A stretch of DNA of 48,564 nucleotides. Origin: Gemmatimonadota bacterium (lineage in GTDB: Bacteria; Gemmatimonadota; Gemmatimonadetes; Gemmatimonadales; GWC2-71-9). The notes under the pieces are model-generated. The model worked only from the letters and a program-made list of their open reading frames with translations, was not told the DNA's origin and made no database searches. The stretch is taken from assembly GCA_016209985.1 (NCBI GenBank), contig JACQVB010000232.1, positions 1 to 48,564 on the forward strand, read 5' to 3'. Of the stretch, positions 24,743 to 33,384 are shown piece by piece; position 1 is the stretch's first letter, and every line of letters begins with the position of its first letter. Both the position numbers and the translations under genes were made by a program.

Positions 24743-25186
24743 TCAGCTCGTGCCCTCCAAGTCGGCGAGATCCGCCAGATCCCGCGGTCGCCCGGCGGCT
24801 CGCTTGCTCCTGATGAGGTCCTCCCGCCCGATGACGGGCACCGCTAGCCCCCACAGGTGAACCGTCGTACGGCGAGGCCACGCCTCATCGAAGGTAACGC
24901 CCCCAATAGTGGTCAGGATGTCGATCCGACTGGGAGCCACGCCGATCTGGAACACCAGATCGTCCGAGACAAGATCCTCGCGGGCGAGGTCGTGCAACGG
25001 GGCTCCGAACGCGGCCAGCGCCGCCCAAACCCGCTTCGCATTCTCGCGGGTGGGGCGCACCCAGATGTCCAGATCACCCGTCGCGCGCGGACGGGCGTGC
25101 ACCGCCACCGCGTGGGCCCCGATCACCATGAAGTCGGCTCCCGCCTCGGACAACGCGGACAACATCTCTGCGAAGTCTCGGTTCAT
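24743..25186 (-). CDS. MNT-like nucleotidyltransferase
   Basis: This 147-aa protein has the minimal nucleotidyltransferase fold: FMVIGAHAVAVHARPRATGDLDIWV contains the G-[AS]-x and DxD-type metal site (GDLDIWV). It is followed by a helix with PTRENAKRVWAAL and the RIDILTTI strand. Relatives occur as stand-alone enzymes and in toxin-antitoxin or abortive-infection pairs of the AbiEii/MNT-HEPN kind. It starts with ATG at 25186 inside the 3' part of a small upstream ORF. Its target is unknown. It ends 14 nt from the convergent GWxTD gene. Confidence 0.82.
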   Translation of the reverse strand: MNRDFAEMLSALSEAGADFMVIGAHAVAVHARPRATGDLDIWVRPTRENAKRVWAALAAFGAPLHDLAREDLVSDDLVFQIGVAPSRIDILTTIGGVTFDEAWPRRTTVHLWGLAVPVIGREDLIRSKRAAGRPRDLADLADLEGTS

Positions 25187-25331
25187 GATCCAGACCTTTG
25201 AACGCCCACGCTTGCAGGGTGAGTTGCCAGACCATCTCGAGGCGGGCGGCCGGGTCTCCGGGGGTTACGTCGTCGGCGCCTTCGTCGCCCAATCGAAGCT
25301 TGCGAGTCAAGTACGTGGACCGATCAATCAT
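25074..25331 (-). CDS. Small conserved-looking protein upstream of the nucleotidyltransferase
   Basis: This 85-aa frame begins MIDRSTYLTRKLRLGDEGAD and continues ARLEMVWQLTLQAWAFKG and RLRRDVVRVVRGG. From memory this resembles short proteins often encoded next to nucleotidyltransferases of this type, with the RRDVVRVVRGG part near their C-terminus. If so, it overlaps the nucleotidyltransferase gene by about 110 nt in another frame, which is unusually long. The last 15 residues may be read-through noise. Function unknown; a partner or antitoxin role is speculation. Confidence 0.5.
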   Translation of the reverse strand: MIDRSTYLTRKLRLGDEGADDVTPGDPAARLEMVWQLTLQAWAFKGLDHEPRLRRDVVRVVRGGSRLHGDRGPRGGGARPSARDG

Positions 25332-25599
25332 GGAGACCGCCAGAGAAGGTCTTATGGGACGAAGAAAGATACTTCATTAGCCTTAGCCTTCGACTTCGTT
25401 CAGGGCGGGCCGGTCGCCCGAGGGGCGGCTCGGACAGAGCGTCTGGCGCGCGCCTTTCAAGGCGCACCCAACCAGCCGAGCCCGGACTTTAGTCCGGGAC
25501 TCCTCAAAAAAACGTGCCGCCTGACTGGTGCAGACCTTCTCTAGCTCGCCACGCGGAGTCCCGTACTTCACCTTGTGCCGCGGCCGACGTAAAGCGGTT
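25332..25599. other. Gene-free spacer with small palindromes
   Basis: No convincing gene lies in these 268 nt between the small ORF and ctaA. Visible structures are a GCGCCTT-TC-AAGGCGC palindrome near 25449-25464 and CCCGGACT-TT-AGTCCGGG at 25481-25498, plus a GCCTTCGACTTCGTTCAGGGC stretch near 25385 that resembles dispersed REP-like words. Confidence 0.45.
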
Positions 25600-26559
25600 T
25601 TAGCCGGTCGCCGGCTTCGCGCGCGCCAGCGCTTGCCGGGCTAGCCCTACCACCGCCACCCACAGCGCCGTTCCCACCGCGGCGTGCACCGCCCGCCACT
25701 CCGCCGGCAGGTGCCGAAGCACCATCACCGCCGCGACGGTCACCTGTCCCACGGCGCAAGCGACGGCTGTCCCCACCCAGACCCGTACGGTGGCGGATGC
25801 TCCCCGGCGCCATGCGCGCATGGCCATACCGATGAGGTGTCCGAAGAGAACGTACCCAACTAGCCGGTGCATCCATTGGAGGTGCGCGAGTCCACCGGTC
25901 CCCGCCTCGGGCCAGAAACGGCCGTTACAGAGGGGAAAGCCCTGACACGCAGTTGAAGCGCCCGTAGTCGCGGTGAGGCCGCCTAACAAGAGTGCACCGG
26001 CGGCCAACACCAGCGCCGCGATTGCGGAACGCTCAAGGTGTCCCGAATCAGCTGGTCTTGGGTCTTGGGTCTTTGGTATTGGGTGGTTCCCAATGCCTAA
26101 GACCAAAGACCTAAGACCTTCCTGCGCTCGCCAGCCGGCTATGAGCAGCGTGGCGAGCAATGTCATGGCCGTGCCGAGATGCAACACGACGGCCAGTGAG
26201 TGCAGGTCGACCTTGACCACGATCGCGCCGATCACCGCGAGAGAGAAGTAGAGCCCCAGTGCCAGTAGCGCGGGCCGCAGCACCCCTCCTGGGCCGGGCA
26301 CGCCTGGAAGTGAGCGGCGCGCCAGAGCAGTCGCTGCGAGGCTCACGATGAGCACGAAGAGGCCGAGCGCCGCAATCCGGTGGGCGAACTCGATCGCTAC
26401 GTGATAGTCCGCGAACGAAGGGATGACCTGGCCATTGCAGAGGGGCCAATGGTCTCCGCATCCCAGGCCTGAATCGGTAATCCGCACCACCGCGCCGAGG
26501 ACGATCAGCGCATAAGCGAAGGCAGCCGTCGCGAAGGCGAGGGTACGAAGAGTTTTCAT
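25600..26559 (-). CDS. ctaA: Heme A synthase, CtaA/COX15 family
   Basis: This 319-aa eight-helix membrane protein oxidises the C8 methyl of heme O to make heme A for cytochrome aa3-type oxidases. Conserved elements are VRITDSGLGCGDHWPLCNG near the N-terminus, the heme-ligand histidines in EFAHR (H60) and VLHLGTAM (H127), and their second-half counterparts HLQWMHRLVGY and AVHAAVGTALW, with ACQGFPLCNG between. Residues about 148-170, in the loop joining the two four-helix halves, are encoded by a GGTCTTG heptamer inverted repeat. The start is the ATG at 26559. No ctaB or oxidase genes are adjacent. It is divergent from the permease gene. Confidence 0.94.
   Translation of the reverse strand: MKTLRTLAFATAAFAYALIVLGAVVRITDSGLGCGDHWPLCNGQVIPSFADYHVAIEFAHRIAALGLFVLIVSLAATALARRSLPGVPGPGGVLRPALLALGLYFSLAVIGAIVVKVDLHSLAVVLHLGTAMTLLATLLIAGWRAQEGLRSLVLGIGNHPIPKTQDPRPADSGHLERSAIAALVLAAGALLLGGLTATTGASTACQGFPLCNGRFWPEAGTGGLAHLQWMHRLVGYVLFGHLIGMAMRAWRRGASATVRVWVGTAVACAVGQVTVAAVMVLRHLPAEWRAVHAAVGTALWVAVVGLARQALARAKPATG
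26054..26118. repeat. Heptamer inverted repeat (GGTCTTG family) inside ctaA
   Basis: GGTCTTG, GGTCTTG, GGTCTTT, GGTATTG (26054-26081) face CCTAAGA, CCAAAGA, CCTAAGA (26096-26116) with a short spacer. It is translated in frame between the two halves of heme A synthase. Confidence 0.92.
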
Positions 26560-26580
26560 GGCGGGAATAATAAGCGGTTG

Positions 26581-26601
26581 ATGGCCGATGGCTGATGGCT
26601 G
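26581..26601. repeat. Single-arm ATGGCTG heptamers
   Basis: ATGGCCG, ATGGCTG, ATGGCTG lie in the ctaA/permease divergent spacer. The word is the one forming the inverted repeat at 2603-2681; no opposing arm is seen here. Confidence 0.75.
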
Positions 26602-26615
26602 AATTACCTTGTGTC

Positions 26616-28046
26616 ATGCCGGAACCGATCGCCGCTAGGCCGCAAACCAGCCCCTCTGCTCCCGATCGGTGGGGCGAGCGCCTCCCTCGAAGATTGGGTC
26701 TCTGGAGCTCGGTCGCAGTCGTCATCGGAGCCACCATTGGCAGCGGCATCTTTCGGACCCCCGCCGTAGTGGCGGGTCGGGTCCCCGAGTTGTGGCTCTT
26801 CGTCACCGGGTGGGTGCTCGGTGGAGTGATCGCGCTCGCGGGTGCGCTCACCTTTGCCGAGCTGGCGGCGATGTATCCCCGAAGCGGGGGCATCTACGTC
26901 TACATCCGCGAGTCGTTCGGGCGGGCACCCGCGTTTCTGTTCGGTTGGGCAGAGCTGCTGATTATTCGTCCTGCCGCTCTGGGGGCGGTGGCCATCGTGT
27001 CCGCCGAATACTTCTGGCGGCTGATCGGGCGTGACGGAGCCGCCCTGCTCCTCGGGCCCCTGTCTCTGGCGCAGGGCACTGCCATCGTCTTCATCGCACT
27101 GGTGTCCGCCGTCAACTATGGCGGTGTCCAGCTCGGGGCCATCCTGCAGAACGTGAGTACGGTCCTCAAGGTGGGAGCGCTGGTCGCGCTCATCCTGCTG
27201 GGATTCATCCTCAGTCCGACCTACCCGCCTCCGGCGCAACCGGTGCAATCCCTGCTCCCCGCGTCATCCGCGCTATCCGCTTTCGGCCTGGCGTTGGTCT
27301 CGATTCTCTGGGCCTACGATGGCTTCGCCGATCTCGGCTTCATCAGCGGCGAAGTGCGGGACCCGCAGCGCGTGCTGCCGCGGGCCTTGCTGAGCGGCAC
27401 GGCGGCCGTGGTCGCCATCTACCTCTCGGCCAATGCCGTGTACCTGCATCTGGTTTCGCTGCCCCGGATGCCCGGATCGCCGCTCATCGCCGCCGATGCC
27501 GCGCAGGTCATCCTCGGTCCGATCGGCGTCCTCTTTGTGTCCGCGGCGGTCATGGTCAGTACCTTCGGCACACTCAACGCGTCCACCATGACGGGACCGA
27601 GAGTGTTCTTCGCGATGGCAGAGGATAGACTCTTCTTTCGCAAGTTGGCGGAAGTGCATCCCAAGTTCGGCACACCGGGGAATTGCATTCTGCTGGCCGG
27701 CGCCTTGGGTATCATCTTCGTGTCGGTCCGCGGCTTCGCCCAACTCGCCGACCAATTCATCATCGGGATCTGGCCGTTCTACGCACTCGGCGTTGCCGGA
27801 GTATTTGTTCTGCGTCGTCGTCGCCCGGACGCGGAGCGCGTCTACCGGACCTGGGGCTACCCGGTGGTTCCCGTGGTCTTCCTGATCGCGTCGCTCTTCC
27901 TGCTTGGCAACTACATGATTTCTGAGCCGCTGATCTTCGGAGCGGATGTGCTGGTGATTCTGGCGGGACTGCCGGTCTACTGGGCATGGGAGAAAAAAGC
28001 GCGGAGAGCCACGGGGGAAGAGGGAAGAGGGAGGAGGGAAGAGTAA
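26616..28046 (+). CDS. APC-superfamily amino acid permease
   Basis: This is a membrane transporter of about 476 aa with some 12 helices. The first helix carries the APC substrate-binding signature VIGATIGSGIFRTPAVV, and helix 6 contains ILWAYDGFADLGFISGEVRDPQR, both typical of the LAT/amino acid-polyamine-organocation group. The substrate is unknown. I place the start at the ATG at 26616; ATG 26595 lies inside heptamer repeat sequence. The C-terminal tail (RRATGEEGRGRREE) is encoded by GGAAGAG heptamers and probably extends the native end. No transport partner is adjacent. Confidence 0.92.
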   Translation: MPEPIAARPQTSPSAPDRWGERLPRRLGLWSSVAVVIGATIGSGIFRTPAVVAGRVPELWLFVTGWVLGGVIALAGALTFAELAAMYPRSGGIYVYIRESFGRAPAFLFGWAELLIIRPAALGAVAIVSAEYFWRLIGRDGAALLLGPLSLAQGTAIVFIALVSAVNYGGVQLGAILQNVSTVLKVGALVALILLGFILSPTYPPPAQPVQSLLPASSALSAFGLALVSILWAYDGFADLGFISGEVRDPQRVLPRALLSGTAAVVAIYLSANAVYLHLVSLPRMPGSPLIAADAAQVILGPIGVLFVSAAVMVSTFGTLNASTMTGPRVFFAMAEDRLFFRKLAEVHPKFGTPGNCILLAGALGIIFVSVRGFAQLADQFIIGIWPFYALGVAGVFVLRRRRPDAERVYRTWGYPVVPVVFLIASLFLLGNYMISEPLIFGADVLVILAGLPVYWAWEKKARRATGEEGRGRREE

Positions 28047-28126
28047 GGCACTGACCGGAGGCTTTTTCGGCCACGAAGAGTGGATGTTTTGGCGGTACTC
28101 TTCCCTCTTCCCTCTTCCCTCTTTCC
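28016..28126. repeat. Heptamer inverted repeat (GGAAGAG family) after the permease
   Basis: GGAAGAG, GGAAGAG, GGAGGAG, GGAAGAG (28016-28043) face three CTCTTCC units and CTCTTTCC (28098-28126) over a 54-nt spacer. It contains the permease stop codon and precedes the second TonB receptor. Confidence 0.95.
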
Positions 28127-28257
28127 ATTTGCTAGTACGTTGTCCCCTCGTTACTTACGTGTTACTCGCGCTCCTTGACACCCCCCTTCCCAGTGCTGAA
28201 CTTTCCCTTGTCCTTATGAGCAGTACCTACCGGTTGGTCCTCACAGGAGAACAGGCC

Positions 28258-31200
28258 ATGCGTCGTCTACTCGGCACCGCTTCGGCGGTGGCGTTGTTTC
28301 TCTTTTTTGCAGCCGTTCCGTTGCAGAGCCAGGGTGTTACCGGCGCCGCCGTTCGCGGAACCGTGACCGACGATGCGGGTCAGCCGGTTACTGGTGCCCT
28401 GGTATCGCTGGTCAACACCTCGACCGGCCAACGCTACGAGACGCGTTCGGTCGGAAACGGTGGTTTCAACTTTGAAAACGCGGCCGTCGGTGGCCCGTAC
28501 ACGCTGAGCGCCCGCTCCATCGGATATCAGCCGGTCAGCCGCACGGAAATCACGTTGACGCTGGGCCAGGCGGTGATCCTCCCGCTGCAGATGACGCGTC
28601 AAGCGGTGCAGTTGGAAGCGATCACGGTCACGGGCCAGGAATTACAGAACCCCGTGCTGTCGTCCTCGCACACCGGCGCGGCGAGCATCGTGACGAGCGA
28701 CAAGCTCGCGGGCCTGCCCAGCTTGAGCCGCAACTTCACCGACTTCATCGCGACCGTCCCTCAGGTCGTCGGGACCTCGATCACCGGGCAGAACAACCGT
28801 TTCAACAACATTCAGATCGATGGCGGCGTGAATAATGACCTGTTCGGACTGGCGGGCAGCGGTACGCCCGGTGGCACGGCCAACGCGAAGCCCATCTCGC
28901 TGGAAGCGGTGCGCGAATACCAGGTTCTCATAGCGCCCTTCGATGTCCGGCAGGGAGGTTTCACCGGTGGTCTGGTCAACGCGGTAACCAAGTCGGGCAC
29001 CAACGCCTTTCACGGCTCCTTTTTCACCTACATGCAGGACGAGGCGCTGGTCGGCAAGGATACCGCGGGCGGCAAGATCGCGGATTTCACCAATCGGCAG
29101 TACGGGTTCACTTTCAGCGGGCCGATCGTGCGGGACAAGGCGCAGTTCTTCGTGAGTGGAGATTTCCAGGATCGGGGCACGCCGTTTTCCGGAACCACGA
29201 TCGGCAGCGACACGACGGGCGGTAAGGACTCGCTCAATATCGGCATCCGGCGGGTGACCGCCGAGGCGATTGCAGCGGCGGTTCAGTCCAAGTTGGGCTT
29301 CGATCCGGGCACCTGGGACCGGCCGAATCTCAATAACCCGGATCGGAATGTCTTCGCGAAGCTCACCGCCCAAGCGGGATCCAGCGGGCAGGTCGAGCTC
29401 TCGACCAACTACGTCAAGGCGAACAATGACGTTCTCGCTCGCACGTCTGTGGTGAATCAGTCCAGCCTGTCGAGCACCGGCTATCAGCTGTCGAACAGCG
29501 GCTACACCATCGCCAACACCACCAGCACCACGCGTGCCAAATGGACCGCGCCCATCGCGGGCTCCTCCAATGAGTTGTTGCTCGGCTATTCGCGCATCCG
29601 CGACCACCGCGAGACGGTGACCGATATCCCCTTGATCTTCATCGGCGGCGATCGCGCGGGTACCTACGTCAGCGTCGGCCGGGAGCCGTCGTCCCAGGCG
29701 AATGTGCTGGATCAGGACATCATCGAGGTGACCGATAATCTCACCAAGGTGTTCGGCGACCATCGCGTCACGGTCGGCACTCACAATGAGTTCTTCCAGT
29801 TCCACAACGTATTCCAGCAGGCCAAGACCGGTATCTGGACCTTCGCCAATTTGGCGGCATTCAATGCCAACACGCCGAACCGGTTCGTGCGGACCGTGCC
29901 GGTGAATCCGACGCTGCGGCCCGAGGGCGCCACCGCCGACTTCAAGGTTCAACAGCTCGGCGGATACCTGCAGGATCAGTGGACGCCGGCCGCAGGGTTG
30001 ACCCTGACGTTCGGCGTGCGCGCCGATGTCCCGATGCTGGACCAGCCGGTCAAGAACGACTCGCTGCAGATTCTGCTGGGGATCGACAATTCGGCGTTCC
30101 CGTCGGGCAACCTCCTGTGGTCGCCCCGGGTGGGCTTCAATTACGATGTGGCCCAAGGGCGTACGGTCGTACGCGGCGGGACCGGGCTCTTCGCCGGCCG
30201 GCCGCCATACGTGTGGCTTTCCAACGCTTACGTTGGCACCGGCCTCGAGCAGGCGACTCTGACTTGCACCGGCGCGAATGTTCCGACGTTCACCTTTGAC
30301 CCGGCGAGCCAGCCCACCACTTGCGTAGGGTCGGGCGCTACGCCGCCCACTCCTGGTATCGTGTTCTTCGATCCGGCCTTCAAGTTCCCGCAGAACCTGC
30401 GTGCTGCTCTCGGGCTGGATCAGCGGCTCTTCGCCGGCTTCGTCGGCACCGTGGACTTCGTCTACACCAAGTGGGTGAACCAGCTCTACGTGACCGACGC
30501 CAACCTCAACGGGCCGGTCGGCACCGCCACCGGTGAGGGCGGGCGCACCATGTACGGGACCATTAGCACCGCCGGCTCGACTACCACACCGTCGCGCCGG
30601 AGCACACGATTTGCCGAGGTCCTACGTCATATCAACAAGAGCGCGGACCGCTCGTGGTCGCTCACCTTCCAGTTGCAGCGGCAAGTGGGCCGGGCCCGCC
30701 TGAACGTGGGCTACACCCGCTCGAAGACGGAGGACCTGATCTCGCTCACGTCCAGCGTGGCGAACTCCAACTTCACCAACGCCCCTCTGGACGGCACGCT
30801 GGACAACCGGAATCTGCGCACGTCGTCGTTTGACGTGCCCCACAAGATTACCGCCAGTGGCACCGTTGACATCCCGGTAATCGACGTGAATATCGGATTG
30901 TTCTTCCAGCGACGTTCCGGCGGCACGATCACCTACGTCGTATCGAATGACGCGAACGCAGACGGCAAGGGCGCCAACGACATCGTCTATGTGCCGAGGG
31001 ACGCGGCCGACATCACCCTCAATACCCCGGCGCAGTGGGCGACGCTCGATGCGTTCATCACGTCGCAGGCCTGCCTGAATTCGCAGCGGGGCAGCATCAT
31101 GGTGCGCGGCACCTGTCGACAGCCGTGGAGAAACTCGCTGGATGGCCGGCTGATCAAGCGCATCGGCACCATCCGGGGGCAGGCGCTCGAGCTGATCGCC

Positions 31201-31395
31201 GACTTCATCAACTTCCCGGTCTTCAAAACCCGTCAGACCGGGAGCGGTTTCGAGAACACCAACATGCTGACGCTGGTGCGCTGGGACGCCGTGAACAACC
31301 GCGGCGTGTACAATCTCAACCTGCCCACCGTGAGCCAGAACGTAATCAACACGTCCCGGTGGCGGATCCAGCTGGGAGCCAAGTACAGGTTCTAA
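28258..31395 (+). CDS. TonB-dependent receptor, Oar-like (second copy)
   Basis: This 1045-aa outer-membrane receptor starts at the ATG at 28258, preceded by AGGAGA at 28245. The signal peptide (VALFLFFAAVPLQS) predicts Q25 as the mature N-terminus. A carboxypeptidase regulatory-like domain covers about 30-105 (GTVTDDAGQPVTGALVSLVN). The plug contains FTDFIATVPQVVGTSITG and IQIDGGVNNDLFGL, and VREYQVLIAPFDVRQGGFTGG leads into the barrel, which ends RIQLGAKYRF. Its layout matches Oar-type receptors more than siderophore receptors. It stands alone between two repeat hairpins with no periplasmic partner nearby, so the ligand is unknown. Confidence 0.93.
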   Translation: MRRLLGTASAVALFLFFAAVPLQSQGVTGAAVRGTVTDDAGQPVTGALVSLVNTSTGQRYETRSVGNGGFNFENAAVGGPYTLSARSIGYQPVSRTEITLTLGQAVILPLQMTRQAVQLEAITVTGQELQNPVLSSSHTGAASIVTSDKLAGLPSLSRNFTDFIATVPQVVGTSITGQNNRFNNIQIDGGVNNDLFGLAGSGTPGGTANAKPISLEAVREYQVLIAPFDVRQGGFTGGLVNAVTKSGTNAFHGSFFTYMQDEALVGKDTAGGKIADFTNRQYGFTFSGPIVRDKAQFFVSGDFQDRGTPFSGTTIGSDTTGGKDSLNIGIRRVTAEAIAAAVQSKLGFDPGTWDRPNLNNPDRNVFAKLTAQAGSSGQVELSTNYVKANNDVLARTSVVNQSSLSSTGYQLSNSGYTIANTTSTTRAKWTAPIAGSSNELLLGYSRIRDHRETVTDIPLIFIGGDRAGTYVSVGREPSSQANVLDQDIIEVTDNLTKVFGDHRVTVGTHNEFFQFHNVFQQAKTGIWTFANLAAFNANTPNRFVRTVPVNPTLRPEGATADFKVQQLGGYLQDQWTPAAGLTLTFGVRADVPMLDQPVKNDSLQILLGIDNSAFPSGNLLWSPRVGFNYDVAQGRTVVRGGTGLFAGRPPYVWLSNAYVGTGLEQATLTCTGANVPTFTFDPASQPTTCVGSGATPPTPGIVFFDPAFKFPQNLRAALGLDQRLFAGFVGTVDFVYTKWVNQLYVTDANLNGPVGTATGEGGRTMYGTISTAGSTTTPSRRSTRFAEVLRHINKSADRSWSLTFQLQRQVGRARLNVGYTRSKTEDLISLTSSVANSNFTNAPLDGTLDNRNLRTSSFDVPHKITASGTVDIPVIDVNIGLFFQRRSGGTITYVVSNDANADGKGANDIVYVPRDAADITLNTPAQWATLDAFITSQACLNSQRGSIMVRGTCRQPWRNSLDGRLIKRIGTIRGQALELIADFINFPVFKTRQTGSGFENTNMLTLVRWDAVNNRGVYNLNLPTVSQNVINTSRWRIQLGAKYRF

Positions 31396-31499
31396 GTGAG
31401 AAGTGAGAAGTAAGAAGTGAGAAGGGGGAGCCGAGAAGAACCGGATCCCCCTTCTTCCTTCTCACTTTCCTTCTCACTCTCTCACTCTCACTTCTCACT
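31394..31499. repeat. Heptamer inverted repeat (AAGTGAG family) between convergent genes
   Basis: AAGTGAG, AAGTGAG, AAGTAAG, AAGTGAG, AAGGGGG (31394-31428) face imperfect CTCACTT/CTCACTC words (31461-31499). Both flanking stop codons, that of the TonB receptor (TAA) and that of dapD (TAG), lie in its arms, so it separates two convergent genes. Confidence 0.9.
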
Positions 31500-32334
31500 A
31501 TCTGAGTACGTCCTCCAGCACCAGTTTCGCGTCGGTTTTCTCGTCCCGGTATTTCACGATGACCGGGGTGTACACCGAGATCCCGATCTCACGAGCCTTG
31601 GCCGTGGTGGCCGGCCGGGTTCCTGGCACGACCACCGCTCCCGCCGGAATCTCGAGCGGGTGGTCCCCTTCCTTTCGATGCCACCGGTCCTGGGTCACGT
31701 CGTACACCGCGGTGGCGCCCGTGAGGATCGTTCCCGGTGCGAGGACCGCCCGTTCACGCACCAACGCTCCTTCGTAGACCCCGCAATTGCCCCCCACGAA
31801 AACATCGTCTTCGATGATGACGGGCAGCGCGCCGGCCGGCTCGAGCACTCCGCCGATCTGTGCCGCGGCCGAGAGGTGAACCCGCTTGCCGATCTGGGCG
31901 CAGGATCCGACCAGGGCGTGCGAATCGACCATGGTGCCCTCGCCCACATAGGCGCCGACGTTGATGTACATGGGCGGCATACAGACCACGCCGGCGGCCA
32001 CGTAGGCGCCGGTGCGAATGGACGAGCCACCGGGAACGACCCGCACGTTGTCCTGCGGGACCAACGTCTTGACCGGGTAAGTGTCCTTATCGAAAAAGCG
32101 CAGCGGGCCCGATCCGGATTGGTCTGCCAGCTTCCCCAGCCGGAACCCCAACAGAATTCCAGCCTTGACCCAGGAATTGGCGCGCCAATTTCCGTTCGCA
32201 TCCCGAGACGCGGCACGCACCTTCCCCTGATTCAGTAACGCCAGGAACTCGTCGAACGCGTGGCGTGCATCCTTCTCGCTCCCGGGGGAGACACCGGCAG
32301 CGAACCCCAGAATCTGCTCTTCGAGTTTCAACAC
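31498..32334 (-). CDS. dapD: Tetrahydrodipicolinate N-succinyltransferase
   Basis: DapD succinylates tetrahydrodipicolinate, committing the operon to the succinylase branch of diaminopimelate and lysine synthesis. The 278-aa protein has a helical N-terminal domain and a left-handed beta-helix of hexapeptide repeats (about 105-210), with the diagnostic MPPMYINVGAYVGEGTMVDSHA run and GGVLEPAGALPVIIEDDVFVG. The start is the GTG at 32334 (TTG 32331 possible); the ribosome-binding site is weak. It is last in the minus-strand dap operon, 30 nt after dapA across a hairpin. Its stop codon lies in the AAGTGAG repeat. Confidence 0.95.
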   Translation of the reverse strand: MLKLEEQILGFAAGVSPGSEKDARHAFDEFLALLNQGKVRAASRDANGNWRANSWVKAGILLGFRLGKLADQSGSGPLRFFDKDTYPVKTLVPQDNVRVVPGGSSIRTGAYVAAGVVCMPPMYINVGAYVGEGTMVDSHALVGSCAQIGKRVHLSAAAQIGGVLEPAGALPVIIEDDVFVGGNCGVYEGALVRERAVLAPGTILTGATAVYDVTQDRWHRKEGDHPLEIPAGAVVVPGTRPATTAKAREIGISVYTPVIVKYRDEKTDAKLVLEDVLR

Positions 32335-32355
32335 CTCGAGTGGCGCTCTTTCGTT

Positions 32356-32390
32356 CCCCTCTCCCTATGGGAGAGGGGACAGGGGAGAGG
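32356..32390. repeat. Perfect hairpin (CCCCTCTCCC) between dapA and dapD
   Basis: CCCCTCTCCC (32356-32365) pairs perfectly with GGGAGAGGGG (32369-32378) around a 3-nt loop, followed by ACAGGGGAGAGG. The dapA stop codon is in the loop. No T run follows on the minus strand, so processing or attenuation is as likely as termination. Confidence 0.85.
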
Positions 32391-33267
32391 CGACGCCCGC
32401 TTCGCGCAACGTATCGAGCAGGGCGGGGCGCTTCGCTTCGGAAAGCGGAACCAGCGGCAGCCGGATTCCATACTCGATTCTTCCCATGGCGTGAAGCGCC
32501 GCTTTCACGGGAATTGGATTCGATTCGATGAAGTTCAGGTTCATGAGCGGCAGCAGGCGGTAATGAATCGAGCGCGCCACGTCGAAGGTTCCCTTGAGCG
32601 CGCTATCGATCAGGCGGGCCATGGGCGCGGGGACTTCGTTGGACACTACCGAAATCAGGCCGTCCCCTCCGCAGGCCATCACTGCCAGCGCAAAGGCATC
32701 ATCACCCGAGAGCACCGAGAAGCTCTCCGGACGGGCTCTGATAATGTCCATGATCTGCCCGAGGTTGCCGCTCGCCTCTTTAACGCCGGCGATGCCGGCC
32801 CGCTCGGCCAGCCGCAGGGTCGTGGCGGCGTCCAGGTTTACCGAGGTGCGACCCGGGACGTTGTAGAGGATCACCGGTCGGCCCGCGGCATCGGCGATGG
32901 CGCCAAAATGCTGGTAGAGACCTTCGGGAGTCGGCTTGTTGTAGTACGGGGTCGCCGAAAGAATGTAGTCGGCTCCGGCCGCGGCGATCCGCTTGGCCTC
33001 GGCCACGGCGGCCCTGGTGTCGTTGGATGTCGCGCCGCCTACCACCTTCACCCGCCCGTGCGCCACCTCGACCACGGCGCTGACTACCTCCGCGCGTTCC
33101 TCGGGCGACATCGTGGCCGCTTCGCCCGTGCTGCCGCAGGGCACCAGGAAATGGATGCCCTCGCTGATCTGCCATTCGACCAGCGCCCGAAGGGCGGGAA
33201 AATCGACGGCACCGTTCAGCCTCATTGGCGTCACGAGCGCGGTGCCGCACCCTTGGAGGCGCGTCAT
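32365..33267 (-). CDS. dapA: 4-Hydroxy-tetrahydrodipicolinate synthase
   Basis: DapA condenses pyruvate with aspartate semialdehyde. The 300-aa TIM barrel has the Schiff-base lysine K163 (GIAGVKEASGNL), the catalytic Tyr135 (LYNVPGRT) and the pyruvate-binding CGSTGEAATM motif. The start is the ATG at 33267 (MTRLQGCGTALVTPM). Its last residues (ASPLSPLP) and stop codon come from the CCCTCTCCC hairpin. It lies downstream of dapB, from which it is separated by an ACGGCATA octamer repeat, and upstream of dapD. Confidence 0.96.
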   Translation of the reverse strand: MTRLQGCGTALVTPMRLNGAVDFPALRALVEWQISEGIHFLVPCGSTGEAATMSPEERAEVVSAVVEVAHGRVKVVGGATSNDTRAAVAEAKRIAAAGADYILSATPYYNKPTPEGLYQHFGAIADAAGRPVILYNVPGRTSVNLDAATTLRLAERAGIAGVKEASGNLGQIMDIIRARPESFSVLSGDDAFALAVMACGGDGLISVVSNEVPAPMARLIDSALKGTFDVARSIHYRLLPLMNLNFIESNPIPVKAALHAMGRIEYGIRLPLVPLSEAKRPALLDTLREAGVASPLSPLP

Positions 33268-33298
33268 ACGTTAGGATAGCTCCAACGACCGGATAGAA

Positions 33299-33384
33299 AC
33301 GGCATAACGGCATAACGGCATAACGGCATGCCGTGCGGTGGTCGGGTGGACGGGTAGGGATGCCGTCATGCCGTCATCCCGTTT
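33299..33384. repeat. Octamer inverted repeat (ACGGCATA family) between dapB and dapA
   Basis: Three ACGGCATA units and ACGGCATG (33299-33330) face TGCCGTCA, TGCCGTCA, TCCCGTTT (33361-33384) over 30 nt. The dapB stop codon lies in the right arm. Confidence 0.93.

Noticed and set aside
25481-25498. CCCGGACT-TT-AGTCCGGG palindrome as a terminator
   Set aside because: The nearby A-run is on the wrong side for the minus strand, and no plus-strand gene ends here.
28175-28203. TTGACA as promoter of the second TonB receptor
   Set aside because: The -35 is perfect, but the sequence 16-18 nt downstream (about GAACTT) is not a credible -10 box.
28642-30156. 504-aa minus-strand open frame
   Set aside because: It is a shadow of the second TonB receptor.
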